Shown: positions 1 through 7,267 of the stretch, in pieces | Numbering within the stretch: position 1 is the first letter of the stretch | Layout: each line of letters opens with the position of its first letter | DNA from: Deltaproteobacteria bacterium | GTDB lineage: Bacteria; Desulfobacterota; Desulfarculia; Adiutricales; Adiutricaceae | Reading direction: 5' to 3' | NCBI GenBank assembly: GCA_031273455.1 | Contig: JAISRZ010000069.1 | Span: 1 to 64,000 of the forward strand | DNA: 64,000 nucleotides | Notes under the pieces: model-generated | Seen by the model: the letters and a program-made list of their open reading frames with translations, nothing else | Told to the model about the DNA's origin: nothing | Databases searched by the model: none | Program-made: the position numbers and the translations under genes

Positions 1-752
1 AATATTTCATCACGTCAGAGCGAGACATGCCTTTATTCAAACTATCTATCGCTAATTGATTTAAAATCTCCAGCTTCCCCTCCAGCTTCCCCTCCAGCTT
101 CCCCTCCAGCTTCCCCTCCAGCTTCCCCTCCAGCTTCCCCGCTTCAACCGCTTGAGAAATATGTTCTTCCAGCCAACTACCCATATTCGTCTCCTCATTT
201 ATACGTTTAATCATCGCTGGCGTCAATTCTTTATAACATAAATGGTCTAATAATAGCCGAAAATCGTCAGCTAATGAGCGATCGCTTAAGTCTGGATTAC
301 TACTAAGATTTATGTGTTTTTTAGGAATTGAACATCAGAAGAATTTTTAATCACATAAGCCAGGTTTAAAAGATCTACTAGAGTAGCTTTCTCACCATAT
401 TTAAGTTTATTAGACAATAATTCAATCAATTGATCCTTGTCGGTATGACTCAAATAGATAAAATAAGTCTTAAAAGAACAACAACAAAAATTAATTTCAC
501 TAATTAGAGGATTTTTGACATCAGGGCCAAATATAACAACTAGTTTAATTAATACAATAACATCAAAACTTGTATAATAAACTAAAAATACGTTATTAAC
601 ATGCGAAATATGCTTTAAAATATTTCAACAACATAATCATCTTCATATTAGGTAATAAGACGGTTTGTCGCCAGAGGATTAAACCCTTGGATTAAACCCT
701 TGCGGAATCTTTTGACCAGGTGGTAATTTAAATTTAATTAAAGAAACCAACT
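1..752 (-). pseudogene. Broken nuclease/transposase-like gene, copy A (cut by window edge)
   Basis: This is the leftmost of three tandem copies of one gene family; its 3' end lies outside the window. In pieces on the minus strand it encodes the same protein as the intact copy at 1686-2735: a middle region with a conserved SHTDKDQLIELLSNKL segment and a C-terminal region ending in LAIDSLNKGMSRSDVMKYF. The reading frame is lost near 300-330, where the intact copy is one base longer; copy B has the identical lesion. A further defect is visible around 610-690, including a small duplication of gattaaaccctt. The C-terminal linker is expanded by a 12-bp tandem repeat. No function is expected from it in this form. 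The C-terminal pattern (Gly/Lys/Glu-rich linker, then a short helix-turn motif) resembles Rpn/PDDEXK_2 family proteins, but I see no clear nuclease motif. Confidence 0.6.
71..140. repeat. 12-bp tandem repeat, about 6 units
   Basis: The unit cagcttcccctc occurs six times at an exact 12-base period (starts at 71, 83, 95, 107, 119 and 131). On the minus strand it reads in frame as repeated Glu-Gly-Lys-Leu, lengthening the charged linker before the C-terminal motif of copy A. The intact copy C has a non-repetitive linker of similar character, and copy B has almost none, so this linker is a length-variable hot spot. Confidence 0.95.
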
Positions 753-842
753 GTACAGTAGAACTATCATTTAACAAGCTCAAAATTGGCTATATTTGGT
801 TAAAAAAAGAGCGTTACCCTAAAAACGCGAAAAAAGCCTTAA

Positions 843-1585
843 TTAGTTAGTCGTATCGGACGGCTTTTCAGATCTCATAGACTCTTCCACGTTCCGAAGC
901 CAGGTATCGGATACGCCAAAATATTTCATCACGTCAGAGCGAGACAGGCCTCTATTCAAACTATCTATCGCTAATTGAGTTAAAGCCGCCTCAACCGCTT
1001 GAGAAGTATGTTCTTCCAGCCAACTTCCCATATTCATCGCCTCTTTTATACGTTTAATCATCGCTGGCGTAAATTCTTTAAAATATAAATGGCTTAATAA
1101 TATCTGAAAATCGTCAGCTAATGAGCGATCGCTTAAGTCTGGATTACTACTAAGATTTATGTGTTTTTTAGGAATTGAACATCAGAAGAATTTTTAATCA
1201 CATAAGACAGATTTAAAAGATCTAGCCGAGTAGCTTTCTCAGCAGAATTTAGTTTATTAGACAATAATTCAATCAATTGATCCTTGTCTGTATGACTCAA
1301 AAAGATAAAATAAGTCTTAACAGAACAACAACCAAAATTAATTTCACTAATTATAGGCTTTTTAACATCAGGCCCCAATATAACAACTAGTTTAACTAAT
1401 ACAACATCATTAAAACTTGTATAATAAGTTGAAACTACACTATTAACATACGAAAAATGCTTTAAAAACGTATTAATATTATACTCATCTTCATATTCGG
1501 TAATAAGAAGATTTATCGCCAGAGGATTAAACCCTTGCGGAAGCTTTTGACCCTTTGGTAATTTAAATTTAATTAAAGAATCCAA
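843..1585 (-). pseudogene. Broken nuclease/transposase-like gene, copy B
   Basis: The second tandem copy is split into two ORFs. Bases 1157-1585 encode the N-terminal and middle part; 843-1061 encode the C-terminal part (from RIKEAMNMGSWLEE to the end). Compared with the intact copy C, one base is missing near 1160-1170 (CAATTCCTAAAAAACACAT against CAATTCCTAATAGAATGCAT), which causes a stop right after VQFLKNT. The linker between the GSWLEEHTSQAVE and ALTQLAIDSLN segments is contracted compared with the other copies. A TTG would be the start of the upstream ORF and no convincing ribosome binding site is visible. The gene is most likely dead, unless the two halves still act as separate peptides. 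Confidence 0.65.
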
Positions 1586-1685
1586 CGTACAGTAGAGCTA
1601 TCCTTTAACAAGCTCAAAATTGGCCATATTTGGCCATATTTGGCCAAAAAAGAGCGTTACCCTAAAAACACGAAAAAAACGTTAA

Positions 1686-2735
1686 TTAGTTAGTCGTGTC
1701 GGACGGCTTTTCAGACTTCGTTTCAGACCTCATGGACTCTTCCACGTTCCGAAGCCAGGTAGCGGATACGCCAAAGTATTTCATCACGTCAGAGCGCGAC
1801 ATTCCTCTATTCAAACTATCTATCGCTAATTGAGTTAAAGCTTCCTGCTTCGCCTCTAGCTTCGCCGCCCGCTTCCCCTCCTCAAACGCTTGAGAAGTTT
1901 GTTCTTCCAGCCAACTACCCATATTCGTCTCCTCTTTTATACGTTTAATAATCTCTGGCGTCAATTCTTTATAATATAAATGGCTTAATAATATCTGATA
2001 ATCGCCAGCTAATGAGCGATCGCTTAAGTCTGGATTACTACCAAGTTTTATGCATTCTATTAGGAATTGAACATCAGAAATATTATTTTTAATCACATAA
2101 GCCAGGTTTAAAAGATCAAACCGAGTAGCTTTCTCACCAGATTGTAGTTTATTAGACAATAATTCAATCAATTGATCCTTGTCGGTATGACTCAAAAGGA
2201 TGAAATAAGTCTTAAAAGAGCAACAGCCAAGATTAATTTCATTAATTGGAGGCTTTTTGACATCAGGCCCCAATATAACAACCAGTTTAATATTTAAAAT
2301 AACATCAAAACTTGTACAATAAGTTGCCGCTACGTTATTGACATACGAAAAATGTTTTAAAAACGTATTAATATCATAATCATCTTCATATTCGGTAATA
2401 AGAAGGTTTATCGCCAGAGGATCAAACCCTGGCGGAGGCTCTTTACCTGGCGGTAACTCTAATTTAATCAAAGAATCCAACCGTACAGTAAGTCTAGGCT
2501 TTTTAATTTTCTCAGTCGGCTCATTTCTTATTACGCATTCCGCAAAAGCATCTAAAGGGGGTAAGCCTAGTATTATAGGACTTTGACCTTCAATATTTGA
2601 TAAAAGAAGATTTTTAGCGGTAAAATCATTATATTGATAAGCTCTATCCAATGATTTGCTATCTATGATTTTTATACCACTGTTGTCAGATTTTTCCATA
2701 AAGATGAAACCACTAATTCCCCTGTCGCGCGTCAA
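1686..2735 (-). CDS. Rpn/PDDEXK-like putative nuclease-transposase family protein, intact copy C
   Basis: A 349-residue protein, the only uninterrupted member of the three-copy array. The body (about residues 85-255) includes a pattern LAINLLITEYEDDYDINTFL, a segment VVILGPDVKK and a segment SHTDKDQLIELLSNKL. Residues about 280-349 hold GSWLEEQTSQAFEEGKRAAK, a charged linker, then LAIDSLNRGMSRSDVMKYFG. This C-terminal arrangement is typical of Rpn-type (recombination-promoting nuclease) and related PD-(D/E)XK families, where the end is a small helical recognition motif. I do not see a safe catalytic D...ExK, so the nuclease assignment is by overall resemblance only. The listed start is TTG; an in-frame ATG at 2699 is an alternative, and neither has a good ribosome binding site, so the N-terminus may be truncated. 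Confidence 0.5.
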   Translation of the reverse strand: MTRDRGISGFIFMEKSDNSGIKIIDSKSLDRAYQYNDFTAKNLLLSNIEGQSPIILGLPPLDAFAECVIRNEPTEKIKKPRLTVRLDSLIKLELPPGKEPPPGFDPLAINLLITEYEDDYDINTFLKHFSYVNNVAATYCTSFDVILNIKLVVILGPDVKKPPINEINLGCCSFKTYFILLSHTDKDQLIELLSNKLQSGEKATRFDLLNLAYVIKNNISDVQFLIECIKLGSNPDLSDRSLAGDYQILLSHLYYKELTPEIIKRIKEETNMGSWLEEQTSQAFEEGKRAAKLEAKQEALTQLAIDSLNRGMSRSDVMKYFGVSATWLRNVEESMRSETKSEKPSDTTN

Positions 2736-2972
2736 GTGAAACCCAAAGACAGCCTGAACTAAAAGCTAAAATTATTTTAAGATATTAACCTTCCCAAAGC
2801 AAGATCTAAAAAAAATAGCGCCTTTTTTAAGCGCGGATGGCTAAAAGTCCCTCCATACTCACTGCCTAAGGGCCACTTTCCTAAGACCCACTCACAGCCC
2901 ACTTCCCGCTAACTGAGGTCAGTCTGGCCATTAAATTTCCATAAGGTCCACCCACCTGAATAGTGACGGATT

Positions 2973-3836
2973 TTAGGTGAAAAGGTTAAGATACCAAGTG
3001 AGGATACTTTGGCCGAAAAAATACCAAATTATCGCCGCTAGCGAGAGAAAGGGCCCAAAAGGGATGGGTTGATTGGCAATTTTCTCCCGGGACATCCGAC
3101 CGGTCACGACCAAAAAACCCACGGTCAGTAAACCCATGGCCGTGGACAGAAACAAGACGGGAAAGATGGCTAACCAACCTAAGTAAATCCCAATCAAACC
3201 CAATAAAGGCGGATCCCCATCGCCTAAGCCAGCCCGACCGCGCCAAGCCTTATACAGGGCGGAAATCAGCCACAAGATCCCAAAGCCTAAGACAAACCCG
3301 GCCACGCTCCCGATTAAACCCACCAGTCGCGGGCTTAAACCGCTTTCCACTAAGTAGGCCCAAAGCCCATGACCCATTAAATACGGGACCGGATCGACCA
3401 CCGCCAAGATGACCCCTAAAAGGATGGTCGGAATGACTAAAACATCGGCGATAATGAGGTGCTCTAAGTCAATAAAGAAGATGGCCACTAGGCACAAAAG
3501 GAAATAGAGGGTGATAAAGAACCTAATCGATACCCCTTCCGTCTGAAAGGCCAAAGCCGCCAATAAAGCGGCCAATAACTCCACTAAAGGGTAACGAAAG
3601 GAAATGGGGCTTTGGCAGGACCGACAGCGACCCCTTAAAAGGAGCCAGCTAATGACCGGGATATTGTCGCGCCAGGATATTTGAGCCGCGCAGATGGGGC
3701 AAAAGGAACGCCGAGGTCGGTCTATGGCCAACCCCTCCCGGGGTAGGCGATAAATCACCACGTTTAAAAAGCTACCTAAGGCTAGGCCCGCCGCCGTAAC
3801 CGCGACCATTAAAGCGATATGGGTCAGACTAACCAT
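2973..3836 (-). CDS. pilD: Prepilin peptidase / leader peptidase (A24 family)
   Basis: A 287-residue inner-membrane aspartic protease that cleaves and N-methylates type IV pilin or type II secretion pseudopilin leaders. The N-terminal domain has the GSFLNVVIYRLP motif (about 21-32) and the zinc-type tetracysteine pair FCPIC (C46, C49) and CRSC (C71, C74), a form that normally has methyltransferase activity. Catalytic aspartates fit FFIDLEH (D123) and GLGDGD (D208 in the GxGD position). About seven to eight hydrophobic membrane segments follow. The length is normal for the family. After GxGD the usual KL is replaced by PPLL, a mild deviation. The gene sits alone; the next gene upstream is a CheY-like receiver on the same strand. 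No pilin genes are in the window, so substrate and system (pilus or secretion) stay open. Confidence 0.93.
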   Translation of the reverse strand: MVSLTHIALMVAVTAAGLALGSFLNVVIYRLPREGLAIDRPRRSFCPICAAQISWRDNIPVISWLLLRGRCRSCQSPISFRYPLVELLAALLAALAFQTEGVSIRFFITLYFLLCLVAIFFIDLEHLIIADVLVIPTILLGVILAVVDPVPYLMGHGLWAYLVESGLSPRLVGLIGSVAGFVLGFGILWLISALYKAWRGRAGLGDGDPPLLGLIGIYLGWLAIFPVLFLSTAMGLLTVGFLVVTGRMSREKIANQPIPFGPFLSLAAIIWYFFGQSILTWYLNLFT

Positions 3837-3885
3837 GGGCCGCGGCCTTAGAGGCCCTTAGCGGGGCTAAAAACAGACCGGGCCA

Positions 3886-4266
3886 TTAGGAGAAAATCTT
3901 CTCCATTTTCTCGTTTAAAGTGTCCGCCGTGAAGGGTTTAACGATGTAATTGGAGACCTTGGCCTTAACGGCCTCAATAATGTTCTCCTGCTGGGCCTCG
4001 GCGGTGACCATGAGAAAGGGAATGTCCTTTAAGTGATCCGATTTCCGGACGTGCCGTAAAAGCTCAATGCCGGTCATGTTGGGCATGTTCCAGTCGCTAA
4101 TGATCAGATCGAACTTATCAATCTCCAAAATAGCGCACGCCTTCACCCCGTCCTCAGCCTCGCTGATGTTATTGATGCCCAGCTGGCGCAGGATGTTTTT
4201 AACGATGCGGCGCATGGTCGCGAAATCATCCACCACCAGAACTTTCATGTTCTTGTTATAGGCCAT
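3886..4266 (-). CDS. Single-domain CheY-like response regulator
   Basis: A 126-residue stand-alone receiver domain. The acidic pair is in KVLVVDDF (D13, D14), the phospho-acceptor in IISDWNMPNMTG (D58), the switch threonine in MVTAEA (T88) and the lysine in YIVKPF (K110). The SDWNMP signature and the spacing are those of chemotaxis CheY proteins, which bind the flagellar switch when phosphorylated. I chose the ATG at 4266 (MAYNKN) rather than the longer ORF start because GGAG lies about 7 bases upstream of it. No chemotaxis genes are nearby, so it may serve flagellar, twitching or another motility system encoded elsewhere. Confidence 0.9.
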   Translation of the reverse strand: MAYNKNMKVLVVDDFATMRRIVKNILRQLGINNISEAEDGVKACAILEIDKFDLIISDWNMPNMTGIELLRHVRKSDHLKDIPFLMVTAEAQQENIIEAVKAKVSNYIVKPFTADTLNEKMEKIFS

Positions 4267-4501
4267 TTTAATCTCCGGGTTAGTCCCCCTCAAAGCCGTA
4301 TTGACACCAGAAGACGGATGGTTGGCGCCGATCCGCCATATAAGCGAGCCCTTCTCAATTACCAGCTAAAATGTAACTGAGAAGATTTATCTTCACAAAT
4401 ATAACAAATTCCGTCTTCTAGCTCAACATTTACTTGGGCGCCGGGCTATTAAGTCTTCAGCCTAACGTTCAAAAGAAGTCTATATTAGCATGTATTACAA
4501 G

Positions 4502-5041
4502 TTATTTACTAGTGAACAACTTATAATCAACCTCAAACCTTGGGGCCTTGTAAAGGTCCCAGTTCCCGTTGTCAATATCCCGGGCCGAGGGCTCGCAGCC
4601 CACCTTGACCGCGTCCCGGGTCACGGCTTTGACGCTCTCGTCCACCAAGGCCCGGTACTTCTCGTCCAAAGCCCCGCCGCTTTTTAAGGCCACAAAGACC
4701 CGGCTAAAGGTGCGGCCATTCCGGTTTTGGTAGTTCTCCCAGACTTCGTGTAACTGACAGGCTTTGGCGATGGACATCACCTGGTTGTAACCGGCCAAAA
4801 GGCGTAAGGCGGCTTTAAACCTGGCCATGTCCGGGTGATCATCGGGGTCTAGGTCCAGGGTCACTTCCGGCTCCGCCGGGTTTGGCGGGGCTAACGGGGC
4901 CTTGGGGGCGGTCTCGGTCTGGTCGCTTTCCTCCGCCGCCGGAGTTTGGGCGGCTAAAGGCGTAACCGCGGCCAGAGCTATGACCATCGCCAGGGAAACA
5001 ACCATCAAGAAAAGGGGGGCGGGAACGCTCAATCTAAACAT
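4502..5041 (-). CDS. Secreted hypothetical protein
   Basis: About 179 residues from the ATG at 5041, which has AAAGGAG six bases upstream. Residues 1-32 look like a Sec signal peptide (hydrophobic core LFLMVVSLAMVIALAA, cleavage near LAAQT). A low-complexity acidic/proline stretch follows (about 35-65), then a compact domain with two cysteines (AKACQLHEVW and KVGCEPSARD) that could form a disulfide. The protein is expected in the periplasm. I do not recognise a family. It lies on the minus strand with the receiver and prepilin peptidase genes, but the gap of more than 200 bases does not suggest a tight operon. Confidence 0.7.
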   Translation of the reverse strand: MFRLSVPAPLFLMVVSLAMVIALAAVTPLAAQTPAAEESDQTETAPKAPLAPPNPAEPEVTLDLDPDDHPDMARFKAALRLLAGYNQVMSIAKACQLHEVWENYQNRNGRTFSRVFVALKSGGALDEKYRALVDESVKAVTRDAVKVGCEPSARDIDNGNWDLYKAPRFEVDYKLFTSK

Positions 5042-5140
5042 GTTACGCTCCTTTAAGCCGCAAGGCGAAAAGAGGCCCAAAACCGCGAAAAGCCCGGAAA
5101 GATAAAGGGCGATATTACCAGAGGGCGAGGACTGTCAACC

Positions 5141-5198
5141 AAAAATCTAAAGCGATACTTTAGCCTTCCAAAAATCTAGAGCGATACTTTAGCCTTCC
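5141..5198. repeat. 29-bp direct repeat, two copies
   Basis: Two adjacent copies of aaaaatctaaagcgatactt agccttcc-type sequence, differing at one base (ctaaag against ctagag), at a 29-base period. The pair lies in the gap between the secreted protein gene and marR. The function is unknown; it could be a binding-site pair or a slippage duplication. Confidence 0.85.
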
Positions 5199-5422
5199 GA
5201 GCTTCTTGTTTAGAAAACGCCTAAACTTTAGGTTCATATTTTAACATTTTTACGCCAGTCAGAAAAGACAAAACGCTCGTTCCTAACCCACCCTTAGGCC
5301 CTCCCCTAAAATGGCCATTAAAGGGGTTTAATTGGCCCATACAAGAACCTTAAAAGGCTAGGATAATTTTCCAGATTTTCCGGTTAGCTAGGGCTTAAAG
5401 TTGGTTAAGGCCAAAAATAATC

Positions 5423-5461
5423 TTGACCCCAGCCTAATCCCGGGTATAATGATGTATATAC
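5423..5461 (+). promoter_or_regulatory. marR promoter with overlapping operator candidate
   Basis: A near-consensus sigma-70 promoter: TTGACC at 5423-5428, a 16-base spacer, and TATAAT at 5445-5450. It is followed at once by GATGTATATAC (5451-5461), whose core GTATATAC is a perfect palindrome and would cover the transcription start. The same 11-mer recurs upstream of the oxidoreductase gene, so it is a good candidate for the MarR binding site and autorepression. Confidence 0.75.
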
Positions 5462-5477
5462 TCGATTCGAGGGAACA

Positions 5478-5954
5478 ATGTCTTCTAAGGTTTCCGCCAA
5501 GGGGGCCAAGCCGACCTCTAAGGCCGCCAACCCCCCGGTCAACTGTCTCTGCTTAAAAACCCGTCGGCTGACCGCCAGTTTGACCCGGTTTTACGACCGG
5601 ACCTTGGCCGCGGCGGGTTTGAGCGTCTGCCAGTACGGGATCGCGCTCATAATTTCCCGGGTGGGCCCCTGTAGCGTTCGGCGGATCGCTGAGGTGGCCG
5701 AGCTGGATCGCTCCACTTTAGCCCGAAACTTAAAACCCCTTTTAACTAAAGGGTTAGTGGAGGATAGTCGGGAAGTGGGCCATAGGGATCGCCGCTTGAC
5801 CTTGTCGAAAGAAGGCCAGAAGAGGCTAACCGAAGCCGGGCTCCTCTGGGATAAGGCCCAAAAGGCGGTCCAGAATCGCCTCGGCGAGGCTGGTTTAGCC
5901 GCCTTGGACCACCTAGCCCAACTAGTCCAATCCTTGGACAATAGCCCCAAATAG
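5478..5954 (+). CDS. MarR-family transcriptional regulator
   Basis: A 158-residue winged-helix regulator. After a basic, low-complexity N-terminus (about 1-20), the MarR fold runs through CLCLKTRRLTASLTRFYD, the recognition helix region SVRRIAEVAELDRSTLARNL (about 65-85) and the wing DSREVGHRDRRLTLSKEG (about 95-112). Family members bind short palindromes as dimers and release on binding phenolic or oxidative ligands. The start has GAGGGA a few bases upstream. A cysteine pair near the N-terminus (NCLCLK) and one in GLSVCQYG could allow redox sensing; that is inference. The oxidoreductase gene downstream shares the operator-like 11-mer, which makes it the probable target. Confidence 0.9.
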   Translation: MSSKVSAKGAKPTSKAANPPVNCLCLKTRRLTASLTRFYDRTLAAAGLSVCQYGIALIISRVGPCSVRRIAEVAELDRSTLARNLKPLLTKGLVEDSREVGHRDRRLTLSKEGQKRLTEAGLLWDKAQKAVQNRLGEAGLAALDHLAQLVQSLDNSPK

Positions 5955-6009
5955 GCCCCTTTTAGGGGCGGGTTAAGAATCTTAGGCCTAAGGTTTAACG
6001 CGCCATTTT

Positions 6010-6021
6010 TGATGTATATAC
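6010..6021 (+). promoter_or_regulatory. Second operator candidate, upstream of the OYE gene
   Basis: TGATGTATATAC at 6010-6021 repeats the marR operator-like sequence; here TGTATATACA (6013-6022) is a perfect 10-bp palindrome. It lies about 75 bases before the oxidoreductase start and could overlap a TATATA -10 element. This suggests that the MarR protein also controls the enzyme gene. Confidence 0.65.
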
Positions 6022-6095
6022 ACCTTTTAAACCAATTTTTCCCCTAACCAAACCCCTAGCGGCTAGCCCCGAAAAAGCTAGATTAAGGACACCTT

Positions 6096-7166
6096 ATGTC
6101 AGACAAAATCGGTCTTTACGACCCTTGGTCTTTAGGGCCTTTAACCATTAAAAACCGGCTGGTAAGAAGCGCCACCTTTGAGTTCGCGGCCTTAGACGGT
6201 CGCTTAAGCCCGGCCATTCGGGACCTGACCTTAAAACTAGCCGCGGGCGGGAGCGGTTTAATTATCACGGGCATGGCCGGGATCTCCAAGGAGGCCACGA
6301 TCGGGCCCGTCATGGTCGACGCTTCTCACCCGGACTTTAGGTCAGACTTAAGAGACCTAACCACAGCCGCGGCCCAATTCACGGCTCCCATCATGGTCCA
6401 GCTTAATCACTCCGGTTACCGGACCCGGCGCGATGGGGACAATTTTGGCGTATCCGAGCTAGTCGAGCCCGATGGCTATGTCCACCGCGAGGCCACTATT
6501 GAGGATATCCAAAAGGTGGTGACCGATTTCGCCAGCGCGGCTTTACGTTGTCAAGAAGGTGGGGCCGCTGGGGTCCAAATCCACGCGGCCCATGGTTTTT
6601 TAATCGCCACTTTTCTCTCCCCAGCCACTAACCAGCGCTCCGATGGTTACGGCGGCCCCATCGCCAACCGGGCCCGGATCTTATTGGAAACTTACGCGGC
6701 GGTTAGGGCTAAGGTGGGGCCGGATTACCCGGTGGCGGTGAAACTCCACTTTAGCGATGGGCCGGATCCCTCCATCACCCCGGACGAAGTCGTCTGGGTC
6801 AGTCAAGAGTTGGCCCAAAGGGGTCTCAATATGATTGAGGTCTCCTCTGGAGTGGTTAACGAGGCGGGGGCGACCACCTTCGCCCCCTTAATCAAACGGG
6901 GGCAAGAAGGCCCCTTTTTAAGCGGGGCCGCCCTTTTAGCCGAGAAAGTCCAGATCCCGGTGGTTAGCGTCTGCGGTTATCGAACGCCAGACTTTATCGC
7001 CAAAGCCTTAAACGAGACGAAAATCGCCGCGGTCTCCCTTTGCCGGCCCTTAATCCGGGAGCCCGATCTCCCGAACCGGTGGCGGACCGATCGCTCCCCG
7101 GCCAAGTGCGTGTCTTGCGGCAAGTGCTTTAACCCGGATGGCCTGGTCACTTGCCGGGCCCTATAA
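6096..7166 (+). CDS. Old Yellow Enzyme-type NADH:flavin oxidoreductase
   Basis: A 356-residue FMN-dependent TIM-barrel reductase of the Old Yellow Enzyme family, which reduces activated C=C bonds (enones, quinones) or nitro compounds with NAD(P)H. Visible family motifs are VQLNHSG (about 101-107), the substrate-binding histidine pair in GVQIHAAHGFL (H163, H166), the FLSPATNQRSDGYGG signature (173-187) and the NRARILLE helix. It ends after a KCVSCGKCF cysteine cluster. It has only the barrel domain and lacks the C-terminal FAD/NADH module of 2,4-dienoyl-CoA reductases, although the cysteine cluster resembles the iron-sulfur site of that longer subgroup. Together with the MarR neighbour and shared operator it looks like an electrophile-responsive detoxification pair. 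Confidence 0.88.
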   Translation: MSDKIGLYDPWSLGPLTIKNRLVRSATFEFAALDGRLSPAIRDLTLKLAAGGSGLIITGMAGISKEATIGPVMVDASHPDFRSDLRDLTTAAAQFTAPIMVQLNHSGYRTRRDGDNFGVSELVEPDGYVHREATIEDIQKVVTDFASAALRCQEGGAAGVQIHAAHGFLIATFLSPATNQRSDGYGGPIANRARILLETYAAVRAKVGPDYPVAVKLHFSDGPDPSITPDEVVWVSQELAQRGLNMIEVSSGVVNEAGATTFAPLIKRGQEGPFLSGAALLAEKVQIPVVSVCGYRTPDFIAKALNETKIAAVSLCRPLIREPDLPNRWRTDRSPAKCVSCGKCFNPDGLVTCRAL

Positions 7167-7175
7167 CCCCCGCCT

Positions 7176-7207
7176 TTCGCCCTTAAGCCTAACGGCGTAA
7201 GGGCGAA
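7176..7207. terminator. Hairpin between convergent genes
   Basis: TTCGCCCTTA (7176-7185) and TAAGGGCGAA (7198-7207) form a perfect 10-bp stem around a 12-base loop, just after the oxidoreductase stop and facing the end of the relaxase gene. A second small palindrome, CCCTATTTTTAGGG, is at 7218-7231. There is no long U-tract, so termination is probable but not certain. Confidence 0.55.
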
Positions 7208-7267
7208 GCCCAAGCGGCCCTATTTTTAGGGTTGGTTAAAAACCTTATCGTTAGCTGGGCCTTAAAC

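Noticed and set aside
71-140. Short regular repeats that could suggest a CRISPR array
   Set aside because: The 12-base units are contiguous with no spacers and read in frame as a protein linker.
2986-3246. 86-residue ORF within the prepilin peptidase gene
   Set aside because: Out-of-frame shadow of pilD on the same strand.
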